The notes under the pieces are model-generated. The model ran no database searches, was not told the DNA's origin, and saw only the letters and a program-made list of their open reading frames with translations. Positions 47,101 through 58,100 of a stretch of DNA of 64,000 nucleotides are shown here, piece by piece; the first letter of the stretch is position 1; the number at the start of each line of letters is the position of its first letter. The DNA comes from Klebsormidium nitens. Lineage: Eukaryota > Streptophyta > Klebsormidiophyceae > Klebsormidiales > Klebsormidiaceae. The stretch covers positions 62,001 to 126,000 of the forward strand of contig DF236995.1 of NCBI GenBank assembly GCA_000708835.1, given 5' to 3'. Position numbers and translations under genes: made by a program.

Positions 47101-48060
47101 ATTTATCTACACTTCTCTCCTCTCCGATTCGTCAAACGAGGGTGCTCCAGAGTCATCGTAAACGTCCTGAACGAGTTCAAAACCAATCAGGCCACTCAGA
47201 TGCATGAGATTTGTGTCTGGCCCACGCTGTCAATTTTTAACTCAGTACTTTCGTTAGAACCTTGCGTTTGGGCCGGTTCAGTTTCGGGTTCGAATGCCCA
47301 AACAAAGATGCTTTCAGATGTAGACACTCGGCTACAGACTTTTTTAGGAATCTTGGAAGGCAGCCCCTCAAAACCGCAGGGTGTTCGTTACAATATTCCA
47401 CTTTTGCCTACGATTTAAGCAGTATGTTGTCTCTGATGTCAGCTTGTAAACAGGTTCGGTCTCTCCGTTGAGATGAGTCTGTTTCAAAGCTGATTCCAAC
47501 TTCGAACCAAGTTTGAGTACCCCATCTGTTACCTTGGCCCTTGAATTCTAACAGTTGCTGATTTAATCTGCTAGCTGGACCATTGGTCTGCCTGACTTCG
47601 GCTCTTGCTAAGACCGCCAGGTGCCGCCGCAAGTACAGTCGCATGGACTCAACAGAAAGACGTGAAGACAAAACGAAGATTGTCAATTACAGCAGATCAG
47701 CACTAAGATCTTGCTTTAGTATGCTTACAGCATACAGCTGAGACTCGGTTGACAGCTAAGCGCGCCCCGTTCTGTTTCGGGAGTTGGGGTTCTCAATCGT
47801 CCATCATTCTGGACTCACGGCCGAGGGATTTATGGGGATTCTGTGCGTCCTCTCTCCTATCACGTGTACGCATCTCGGCTGCAGCCAGTGCCAATCCCTC
47901 GTGCTTCCCGAGCTCACTGGATTTTGAATTGTGCAACTGACTTCTCCTCTGGTTCGTTTTGCTGCAGGGAGCCGAGAACAACGATGCCGGTGAACTGGCT
48001 GGTGCGTCGGCTGGGTTGCCGCACGCTGTCTCGTCCGGCCGCCGTCTCCTCAGGCTTTAG
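44136..48060 (+). CDS. Secreted PAN-like plus Root_cap/LEA-related protein (440 aa)
   Basis: Exons: 44136-44610, 45046-45200, 45520-45750, 46177-46386, 46853-47011, 47968-48060; total 1323 nt with matching phases. Residues 1-24 form a signal peptide (MAGLSWAASAALLLVMCAA). Residues ~80-120 (DLGACCTSCQAKRDCNAW, then LGCY) have the cysteine pattern of PAN/Apple domains, known for carbohydrate or protein binding. From residue ~168 the protein follows the plant Root_cap (LEA-related) family: DPHFEI, FDFHGEDGKNYCMVSDNLL, WMKGFGILY, a FNATFDG segment, VHGFLGQMF and the closing DCSFSRF. A short Gly/Ala tail follows. Root_cap proteins are secreted and of unknown biochemistry. PAN plus Root_cap in one chain is unusual to my knowledge. 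Probably extracellular matrix or cell-surface. Confidence 0.86.
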
Positions 48061-49519
48061 ATCGATGTGTCAAGAAATCTGCCGGCGCTGAGAGTCAAGT
48101 AGAAGTAGAAGTCTCAAGCGACCCCTCTTTCAGAAGCTTGTCTGTTTGAATATGAAGTAGCCCAATCATCACTCTTTGCAAGTTCACGGCTTCTGGTATT
48201 TGAAAGGGAGGGGCAGTCGAGGCAGCCTTTTCATTGTTCATATGCTTGTCTGGTGATCTGGTAAATTTTGATCACTGTTCGTCGTTGGATCATCTTACGT
48301 ACAGTGGCGATCGGCGCCTAGGCGGCTTTAAGTTAAGCTTCTAGGTTCAAAGACGGCTCGAAGACGGTTCGAAATACGCGCGGAGTCAAACTTACAAAAC
48401 TTATTCCTCCAAAAGTCCCTTGAAGCTTAGATTGAGTAAACCACTTACACGGGTCATAGACAACGAGCTTGGACTTGTGCTGGACAGGTACAAATCACTG
48501 AATTGCTTCGATGTAATCAGTTTAGCAACACGGGCCCGGCCTTGATTGAATTGACCCCCGGCCATTCAATAACTTCATAAGTCACAAGCCTGACCGTTAA
48601 GTTATATGCATCCGTTTGATATTGTCATACGCTTCCGATCAGCCAAGTCTGGGCATGGTGATACACTGATAATACAATTGGCGCGCCGCAAAGCAATGCC
48701 TCTTATACAGTACTGACGGTTAGTATAGTATACACAGATGCATATGCAGGCTGTACGTTGTTTGTCGTTATACAACACTGAGTCCAAGTACGGTATATCT
48801 ATATATCGAAATCTGATTGCATAACCATGTACGTGAGGGCCTGGTGAATGTCGGTGAATGCCGCGGGACTCGTCTTGCGGGCGCCTGGCACCCATGACGT
48901 ACCAGGCTTTCTACAGAAGTTATTGTCTCGAATACCTAACTTATGATATATGGCTGGGGAATCGGGATTGCATGCACGTCAGATCGTATTGGCAATGGAC
49001 ATATTTGGATATATCAAGCTGATCGAAGCATGAGGTGGGCGCCCGCATGGCAGGCGCATCTAGGCATCTACATCTAGAATCCACCCATAACAGATGTTCG
49101 ATACCGTACACGATGGGAGATAAGACCACAATTCAAGTCAGATTGGGATCGGACGTGCTTGCGAGTGCACGGGCTAAAATGCCTCGCTGCGATCATGTGT
49201 TGCGTGACTCAAGACTAGCTGTACGTCAGACGGTCACTGGCATCAATAGCTACATAGGACTTCCACTCAACACATTAAACGGTTGTCAGTGTTGCGTTCA
49301 ATATGACGAGCCGTCTACAAAAGGATATTGCGCAGCGCGGCTGTCCAGACACGTCTACAGACTTGCTATCATACAACTAGCTGCTTCTCCGCATTTCGCA
49401 CACCTCGATTCCCTGTACATGGGCACACGTACTCGATCTGCCAGAATTACAATACGGTTCCAATCTGCTTGTACAATCTACTCCTTTATGAGGACAAAAA
49501 TGCATGACGGAGATGCCTC
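48061..49519. other. Intergenic between convergent genes
   Basis: Lies between the 3' ends of the Root_cap-like gene (plus) and HPPD (minus). No supported gene. A 171-codon plus-strand ORF (49035-49550) overlaps the HPPD 3' end antisense, has no motif and is taken as chance. Confidence 0.45.
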
Positions 49520-52500
49520 TCAAACCTTGGCATCCAAAGTCCTCTCATAATCCTCGATCGATTTGAACAACTCGGAGAAGTTGCCCTTGCCGAAACCGCC
49601 GCAGCCGCCCTTCTGCTCCATTTTGCCGTTCTCCTCGTAGGTGCACCCGATGCGCTGAATGATCTCGATGAAGATAGTAGGCCTGCAGCACGGATCGAAA
49701 AGCTCATTTTATACACACCTGCTGAAAGTCCTGACACAACGCCCGTTCCTACCATCAATTGGGGCCGAAAAGTCGAGTCAAGGAGATGACGACAATCAGG
49801 CCAGACTCGTCACATCGTCACAAGGTCACAGTCGAAAGTGTTTGGCAGGGGCATAGATTGCGGAACCTGTCGGCAATACAAACAATAAAGTCGGGGCCTG
49901 CCCCATGTATCTTCTTTGACCTAACTCTTGCATGTGCGTATTGAAAGAGGCGGGTTCAGATTAGGTGTTCGAAGCAAGTGCGACGCTATACAAAACAAGT
50001 ATCGAGAAGTGGCTGAACACACTCTTCTCATGATATCGAGAAGCGCCTTCAATTTTAATCTTCCATCCGCATGCCACAGGCGCAACTCTTCAACTTTCCA
50101 ACGACGCCCATCAAAAGAACGCGGCCAATTCGTACGCACAAGAATGCGACTCAAAAACCACACGTATTTCTAACGAACAGGGGAAATCATGTAACCTTGG
50201 GGCGAACTGCAAAAGGTTTATGAACACCGAACGGCGAAGCACTGCCCCCTTTCAGTTTGAACGGTCCCACAACGACTTGGCTCCATTCAACAAGGATCCG
50301 GCCAGTCTAAGTCGAGCTACACGCCGTCCCTACGAACAGAAATGCAGCCTCCCTTCGACTGACGCAACAAGAACCATGCAAATCAAACAATCAGAAGGTA
50401 ACAAGATAACCGTACCCGCCCCCTCTGATGAACGCAATTATCACTAGCCTCACCTATCCCCCAAAGGTTTGGTAAAGATCTGCAACAGAATCCCCTGGTC
50501 GTCCTTATCCACCAGGATCCCGAGCTCTTGACACTCCTTGAGCTGTTCGGGCGTCAGATCGCTCCCCACTTTCTCGGGCAGGTTCTTGTAGTAGTTTTCC
50601 GAGGGTCGCGGCATGAACTCGAACCCTCCGACCTCAGTGCGCTGGCGCATCTCACGGAGCGTCGTGAAAATGTCGTCGCACTTGAGCGCCAGGTGCTGCA
50701 GCCCGGGGCCTTCATTGTGCTCCAGGTACGTCTGGATCTGCACGGAGGAACGACAACCGGGTTAACTTAACACGAAAGAGTTCGAGTTTTCAGATTAAGG
50801 GTTAACCATTGAGCGCCAGGTACTGTAAGCCCGGGGCCCCTCACTGTGCTCTAGGTACGTCTGGATCTGCACGGAGGCAAGATAACCGGGTTTACGTAAC
50901 ACGAAAAAATCGTGTTTCCAGATTAAGGATTAACAATTGAGCGCCAGGCGCTGTAAGCGGCGCCCCTCGTTGTGCTCTAGGTACGTCTGAATCTGCCCGG
51001 AAGAGAGTAACCGGGTTTGCATGTGACCGACATTAGCAGGTAATCTGGCTTCGCATGGGAAAGTTGGGTTCTGAAAATCAAGATTCTGAAAACCAGGCGC
51101 TGCAGCGCGGGGTCCTCCTTGTGCTCCAGTCACGTCTAGATCTGCCCGGGGGAAGATACCTCGGGTTAGCATGTGACCGAACTTAGCTAGTGACCGGCTT
51201 TAGCATGCCAAGGCTGGGTTTAAGACTCAGAACATACGTAAGCCCAGGTTCTGTGACCCGGGGCCCTCATTAACTCCAGCTGCGTCTGAATCTGCCCAAG
51301 GGAAGGTAACCGGGTTTAGCAGAGGTAAAGCAAGGTTTAGAGAGTCAACAAAACCCTGGCATCTAAACTGGTTCTCAGCGGAACGGAAGGAAGGGAAGAC
51401 CACAAAGCAAAAGAATCCTGCATTTGACGAGGATTCGAGGTGGCAAGGAGGAACAGAACGGAAAGCGGCGTGAAGACCAGGAATCAACAGAACCCTGCAT
51501 GTGCATTGGTCAAGCTGGCCAACAGGAAAAGGACGAAAAGTGGGGTGAAGACCAGAACCAACGATATTTTGAGCGGGCATAACGCAACCAGGGAGACCAG
51601 AAGCGAGGAAGCGGTGTATGTGGAAGGTAACGACGAGGGAAGGGCTTTAAGAGCGTCCGATTGGATCACTCCCGATCTTACTGTACGTTCGGATCCGGTC
51701 ACGAAAGTATGGGGGTACATATTGGACACCTGAGGATTCAAGCTTGCGTACGACTCTTCCTCAACTACAGGACTGAAGGCGGCAATAAGCTGGTATCCAG
51801 CTGTACAGTGTCAATATACAAAATCAAAACGAACACAGAGGAGGGAAGGCGAATGACAGTGCCACGGATCCTACAGTACGTCACTTCAACAGCACGAGAT
51901 CTGCGCTTTGCCAGGGTTGATGAAAGGCGCTCATCGACGAGTCTAGCGTTTCCTGGGAGCCAAACGGGAGAACAAACATATGCAAGTAGTTTCGCCTTCT
52001 GGGGATGTGGGAAACGGAGACAGCTGCAGTAGACTAGCGGCTTCGCAAAAAAATGCAAACCTCTAAGAGCCTTGGACGAAGTATGCCCTCACGAGAAGGA
52101 AGCTACAGGGCGTAGAATCCAACATAGAAACTCAATACTTGCGGTATCCATGCTGACTCGAACGTCGAGCCTGGACAGGCAAACATAATTCCAAACATAA
52201 CCAGATTCCATGGTGAGACTTACTTGTGACTTTCTCTTCGTCCCGAAGGTCGGTTCGTCTGCAACGCGAGAAGGAGAACGATAAGCATGTGGCACTATTT
52301 TTAAGTCGTCGTGAGCACATTATTGATGTATGCAAGACATTTTTTGAGTAAACCTTGGGACTACAAGGGCACCGCATAGAAGGGCTCGATCACGACCGCG
52401 AGTGGCTCCCTCATCTGACATATGTCTGGCTAATCACAGTAACGACCGTAAAAGCTTTTCAAAAAGGGCTTTGGTGAAAGTCTTCCTGTTAGCTATACAC

Positions 52501-54023
52501 CTCTGGTCTTATCTCTGGTGTTATCTTTAAACCTCTAGTCTGAGTGAGCCGGACCAACAACTGTCTCCTCATCCCGCTTGGCTGTGTCAAGAAATGGGCA
52601 GAGAGGCACGCTGCGGCTCTTACTGACTGGCATGATGACCCGCTCGTTGTTGCTCGCTAGCACCATGCTGTTGAGGCCGCTGTCCACCGTGCCAATGTCT
52701 TCTGCAGTAAACTCGGCAAACTCGTGAAAGCCCGTGGCGTTGGCGAGGTAGTCGATGGTCTCCAGAAGGTGAGGGACATTTCCGACAGCGTGGTCGAGCC
52801 TGCAAAAATCATGCCACTAGAAGTGAGAAAGGGGAAAGACAAAGTGATCGTGAAGAAGGGTCCCAAGTGAAGATGGACTTGTGGAGATCGGACTCATAGC
52901 AAGCTTCGGCGTCCTGAATTTCAGCCTTCTGAAATACGAGGGTTTTGATTATGCATAGTCTTTAAGGGCCAGAAACGTCTCAAGCAGGTAGCCGAGCGAT
53001 GCTCGAAGCGACTGCAGCTGGAGACTTGAAGGGCAGAAAAGCAGATCAGCTGAGCTGAGACCGTGAAGCGGCTACCTATTGACACACTTCAACGTTCTCA
53101 CTTTCTTGGCCAATTCGTGTCGCGCAAGTATGACCGGGGGCTTAATGGTCAGGCCAGCATAAGGAACCATTGGGACACAAAGTGGACATCTAACTCACAA
53201 GCAGGTAGCTCTTGTGTGCAGAGAGATCGACAGAAAAACATCGAAATCATTGAGAGAAGGCCCAACGCATCGTGTCTTCAACACTGCAGTTTCCTGCCCA
53301 CTTTTTGTCGCCCAGGTGCTAAACCAGAAACTTGATATCCTTGTTGGAGCTTTTTCTTTTCTTTCAACGATGACTACAGACTAGAACACAAGGAACCCAC
53401 CTTTGAAGTCCGTAGGAGAGCTGGAAACTTTGCACGGGCTCGTAGTTTGGCAGGAAGGGGCCTTCAAACCCTTTTGAGCTGATAAACCGGAGAACTACGT
53501 CGCCGTATGCTTTAATTTCAGACACCACCGCGGCCTTCCCTGTAGCGCTATCCGTCAGTTCTTTGGGCTCCATAACTCCCTCTGCCCCGTTCCGCACGGT
53601 TTCTTCATATGCCTTCTCTGCGTCGCCGACAAGGATCCCCACTGCCCTCACCCCCAGGCCATGCTTATTTAAAAAGTCCCTTGCGCTTTCCTGGTTGAAA
53701 TCAGGGTGCGGCTCCTTGCTCCCAATTTTCTCAACCTTGCCAGAATACGGGGCTGTGAAGGCGAAAACCAGCTCGTTTGACTGAAGCACGTAACTCGCAT
53801 ACTTCTGGTTTCCAGTGGACATGTCAGACTTGGCCACTAGCTGCATCCCTAGACCCCACTGAAAGCGCCGGAAAGTTGTGTTGGCGTCTCCACAGTAGAA
53901 CTCGATGTGGTGGAAGCGGAGCGCCTCAAACCGGTCCGTCATGGGGTTCGACCGCTTGAAGTTGTCAAACCCCACGAGCTGGCGCTTGTGCGAACCATTC
54001 GAGCTCCCTTCAGCGGGCGCCAT
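49520..54023 (-). CDS. HPD: 4-hydroxyphenylpyruvate dioxygenase (five exons, 426 aa)
   Basis: Exons (minus): 54023-53401, 52799-52624, 52258-52224, 50737-50454, 49682-49520; total 1281 nt in frame. Converts 4-hydroxyphenylpyruvate to homogentisate with Fe(II) and O2, feeding tocopherol and plastoquinone synthesis in plants and tyrosine breakdown. The iron ligands are H211 (LDHAVGN), H293 (LQHLALKC) and E379 (FIEIIQRIG), with the family spacings of 82 and 86 residues. Other signatures: FHHIEFYCGDA, LNSMVLASNN, NEPTFGTKRKSQ coded by a 35-nt microexon, DDQGILLQIFTKPLGDRPT, and the C-terminal GCGGFGKGNFSELFKSIEDYE helix that closes the active site. Start 54023 is the first ATG; the frame is open 6 codons further up but without ATG. 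Length is normal for plants. Divergent from the TauE gene. The fourth exon edge is tandemly copied into the preceding intron. Confidence 0.97.
50684..51330 (-). repeat. Five-copy array of the HPPD exon 4 acceptor edge
   Basis: The true exon 4 edge (copy 1, starting plus-strand at 50684) is followed by copies starting near 50811, 50939, 51093 and 51240, a period of about 127 bp that later varies. Each copy contains the acceptor, the first ~50 bp of exon 4 and flanking intron with an ACCGGGTT word. The third copy still reads IQTYLEHNEG then LQRLAL before a stop. Decay increases with distance from the real exon. Confidence 0.88.
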
Positions 54024-55158
54024 GCTTTTGAGAATGGTCACGTATCCTGAGTCGCCCTTTCTTGCAAAGGGAGCTCACTCAGATGGATAGAAGCACAATC
54101 TTGTCCGCCAAACTGAGGAGGAGAGCTGGAAGAAAGTTCATGAAAAAGCCAGGGCTCAGCAATGAAGGGGGGAAGGGCTGAGCAGCCTGAGCTCAGCATA
54201 TGTGACTCAGACCAGCACATGGTCGACGTGGCGTGTTGCAGCAACTAGGGAAGCGACATCAAGAAAAAGCGCGCGCTGGTTTCGGCCCTTCAGTTGGCCC
54301 GCAGGGCGCACGCCGGCCGGCCAATGGCCATGTGGTTTTCTTATCGATCGCAGCAAATTCCAGCCGTGGATGAAAACCACGTGATCTGACTTAGTGTGGC
54401 AGTTGCAAGTCTGACGTCACCGTGCGCGTGATCTGACCATCGTTGGGAATACCTGCGCCGTCCGATGAGAGTCCCTTTTATCTGACGGGCACAGGGAGTG
54501 CGCAAGAAAGCGCCCATGGGCGGGCACATGACGAACTGGGTTCGTTGAACTCAGGAGTTCTTCTCTGACATCCTGAACGGTGTTGCATAATTCAAAGCTG
54601 GACTCGGAAGCCTGTCTTCACTTGATTTGTGGGCAACTGGAGGCGCAATTGGTTTTCAATCAAGTGGTGAGCTGCATTTTGGGCAAGGACTTGTTGCGAC
54701 TCTGTGCTGGATCAGTGCCTTGCTGGAACACTGCGGCGTTTGTTTGCGCCAGCCACGTAAGAAGTTGTGAATTCGGGACTCTTTTTCAAATGCATGATGG
54801 GCACCGCAACTCCAAAGAGACACAACCTCGTCTTTGTCGAGGAGCACCGTTCTGATTTGAGCTGACATGAGAATCCTTATAAAGTGCTCAGGAAGCCTTG
54901 CTGCATGAAACGGCTTGGAGCACTTCGCATGCGCTACATGAAGGCTCTGGCAGCGGGGCATGATTGAGCTTCACAAGATACGCCTTTTTACTCTTTTAAG
55001 GTTAAGAACAAGCCTTGTAAGACGGGGCATTCTCAACCAGCGGACCTGGGCCGGCGCAGAGTCTCTTAGAAGTAGCACCACCTATGTACGCCGCATAGAA
55101 AAGTTTAAATTGAAGTAAGTTACTCTCCTAGGACAAAGTCCTGATCGTTGCCAGCACA
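54024..55158. promoter_or_regulatory. Divergent intergenic region between HPPD and TauE genes
   Basis: About 1.1 kb between the two start codons, expected to hold both promoters. I see no strong TATA box or repeated element. ORFs here are short and without motifs. Confidence 0.4.
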
Positions 55159-58100
55159 ATGGGCCGCTGTATAGCTTCCGCTATGCTGGTGGCCCACCTC
55201 GCCTTTCTCCTCCTGCAAACTTCACTTGCGGAGACGGTGGCGCTTTATCAACGCCCCGGGAATAGGCTCGATGAGCTGACACCGGGCCTCCTTTCCGGTC
55301 TGGGTGGGTGGACGCAACTCCTGGTCGGTGTCAAGAATGGGACTTTGTCAGTAGGGGCGACGCTGACTCAGCTTGGAGTGGGACCGCCAGAAAGTCTTGG
55401 CAAAAGGGATATGGCAGCTGCTCCAACCGACCACCACTGGCCGGTGAGTTCTTCGCACCGTTGTTCAATTCAACAAAGCTTTGCTTTGTTGAAAGACGAA
55501 AAGCGATGTGCATCAGTTAGATTCTATGTTGAATCTCCACAATCAGAGCACTTTTGAAAAAATTTTGCTGGCTCTAAAAGGGAGCTTGTTCAAGTTCAGG
55601 CGCTCACACGTCTCCGTGGTTGTTTGAAAAGAAGTCAAGGGCCTTTGATGGAGTCTCTAGCCAAAAAGACCGTCTGATGCTGTCTGATGCCTTCAATCGC
55701 ATGATTTTGACCTTGACACGTATCAGAGTACACACATACGAAAGATTGTGCAGCGCTTTTTCGATTCTCAGCCTGCACGCAGGCTGCACGTGAGAATTGG
55801 AAAGACCTCTCGGCTCACTCGTTTCCAGAATGTCGCTCGCAACCGTGTGCGTCAGTCTTTATCGTGCTTTTTACAGACCTTCCTTCTCCTTTTTTCTGAG
55901 GCGCCCTGTGTTCTCTGTTAACAGGGAAGCTAGTGCCAACTTTTCAGGAGTGATGACCTTGATTGCTGAATATGACATTGGCACAATCTGAGAACCACTG
56001 GTTGCAACTGAGCTGGAACTTTTATAACACCACTCATTTGTGCACTTTGTAAGCAAGTGTTTGATGTTCATAAAAGTCACTTGTGTATGTTAGAGAAACA
56101 GGACACACCTACGCCTTTGTTCATCAGGGTATGAGTGGCGAAATTTCTTTTTGGGTCGCTTTTAGGCAGAGCTGTTCTGAACAAAAAGGAAGACATTGAA
56201 ATAGATTACCTATAAACTTAAGGGATGATAGAGGTTGAAAGAGCTTGACAGCAAGGGCCTGACCAAAATTGTGAAAGCTTGTTCACAGGACGACCCTTGA
56301 ATGGACTATCGTGGACTACCACAAAACGTCCCAAGGATTAACCACTGGTAAATCCGATAAGGTGACAAGAAGCTGACAGCAAGCGCTGGACTAGAAAAGC
56401 AAAGCTTTTTGACTTTGTTCTAACGAGGGTGATCTTGCAGAACGAGAGACCAAAGTTCCTGCTTGCATTGCAGTGCTTAACACTCTGATTCCTGTACCTG
56501 CAGCCTCTCCGTTTTGATTTTCGGAATGTGTTGGGGGGCGTCCTTTGCTCCCTTGGGGCCACCCTGTCAAGCGCAGCCGGAGTCGGGGGGGGCGGCTTGT
56601 TTGTCCCAATCTTCAACCTCGCGCTCCAGTACGATGCCAAGACATCCACAGCCCTGTCTCAGGGTGGGTAGTGATTTGAGTCCAAGCAAAGCGCCGTGAG
56701 AGGTTTTCATGAGCTTCAAAAAAGTCACCTTGTGAACGCATTCCAAAATTGCAAGCGGTCCTTTCTCCTTTATGGGGCATCAGCAGTCATGCGCGGCGGA
56801 AAGCTGGAGTAGATATTATGCATCCCCATGCACCACCGGCCAATGAAAGTTGCCTCTGAACAAAGCATCACACTATCTTTTCTTGGTAACATCAGGCGCT
56901 CTCAAAAGGTCTCGCTTCTGTCACTCCCTTACCACTCCTCAGCTGACACCATCTTGCGCCTCTGCCCTGCAGCTGTGATTGCGGCCGGGTCCCTAGTGTC
57001 AATCCTGTACAACATCAAGCGGAAGCACCCGTCGCAGGACACGTCCTTGGTCGACTTCGACCTGGTCATGCTGTTTATTCCGGCGCTGCTCACAGGGATC
57101 ACTGTCGGCGTTGTGTTGAACCAGCTGTTCCCAACGTGGTGCATCATCCTGCTCTTGACAGTACTGCTTGGATGTAAGTTTCTTATGGCGTATTTCATGA
57201 CTTCATTTGCAGTCCTGCAATCTGCGGAGTCCTGGAAAGTTTCATCCGTTTCTCGCTGATGTTATCGTGCCAATGTGATCGGTGTTTTTGGTGAGATTGT
57301 CTTCAAATACACATTCTGGACCGTCTTCTCCTCGTTTGACGTCTGCTCACCATCACAGGGTTTTTGAGGTTCTCAGCCTGTCACCGTTCAGATGAACCGT
57401 GGGGCAACTCAGCCTCTCGGTGCTGCTTTCTTGTCCAAACGGTCATGGAAGAGCATCAGTCCATGTTTACTGTGGGCGCTTTCCTCTCAAAGCGACAACG
57501 AGCTCAGATTCTGGTCCGAGTGATGGGTTGAAACCCTCGTACTTAGCAAGCAAGGGAGGAGGCAACTCTGTCAACTCTGATGAAAGAATCTGATAAAGGA
57601 ACCTGATGAAAAAGCATTGTGTAAAAGGAATCCCCTTTTTCCTGCAGACATGAGCTTCCTTACCCTCCGGAAGGGCCTCAGGCTGTGGGAGTACGAGACC
57701 AAGCTGGCGGTGGTAAGCCTCCATGCGACTCCACCGTCCGTTCGTTTCTGTTGAAGTATCAGGATTTGACTGGAGCGTCCTAGCGAAATACACCCTGCTC
57801 TTTTTAATACACAATGTTAAGTCAGATACTCACGACATTCGTTTAGAGACGGAATTCGGAGTGGACTGCACGTATTGATAGGTGGAGCAGCAATCGCCGA
57901 GCCCTCTCCCACTTCGAAGAGGACGCCTTTCACATACACGGCCCAGAAATCGGTTCTCGGCCCCGAAATCACTCTCTTTGCTCTTATGTCCTGGAACTCG
58001 CAAGCAATCTGTCCCACACCTTGATTGGATCAGTGAAACGAAAAGAACGGTCTGCACTATCTCAACGCTCTTCCACCCCTCCTCGTCAGGGTCCAGATTA

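Noticed and set aside
49035-49550. 171-codon plus-strand ORF
   Set aside because: No motif and no splice context; it overlaps the conserved HPPD C-terminus antisense.
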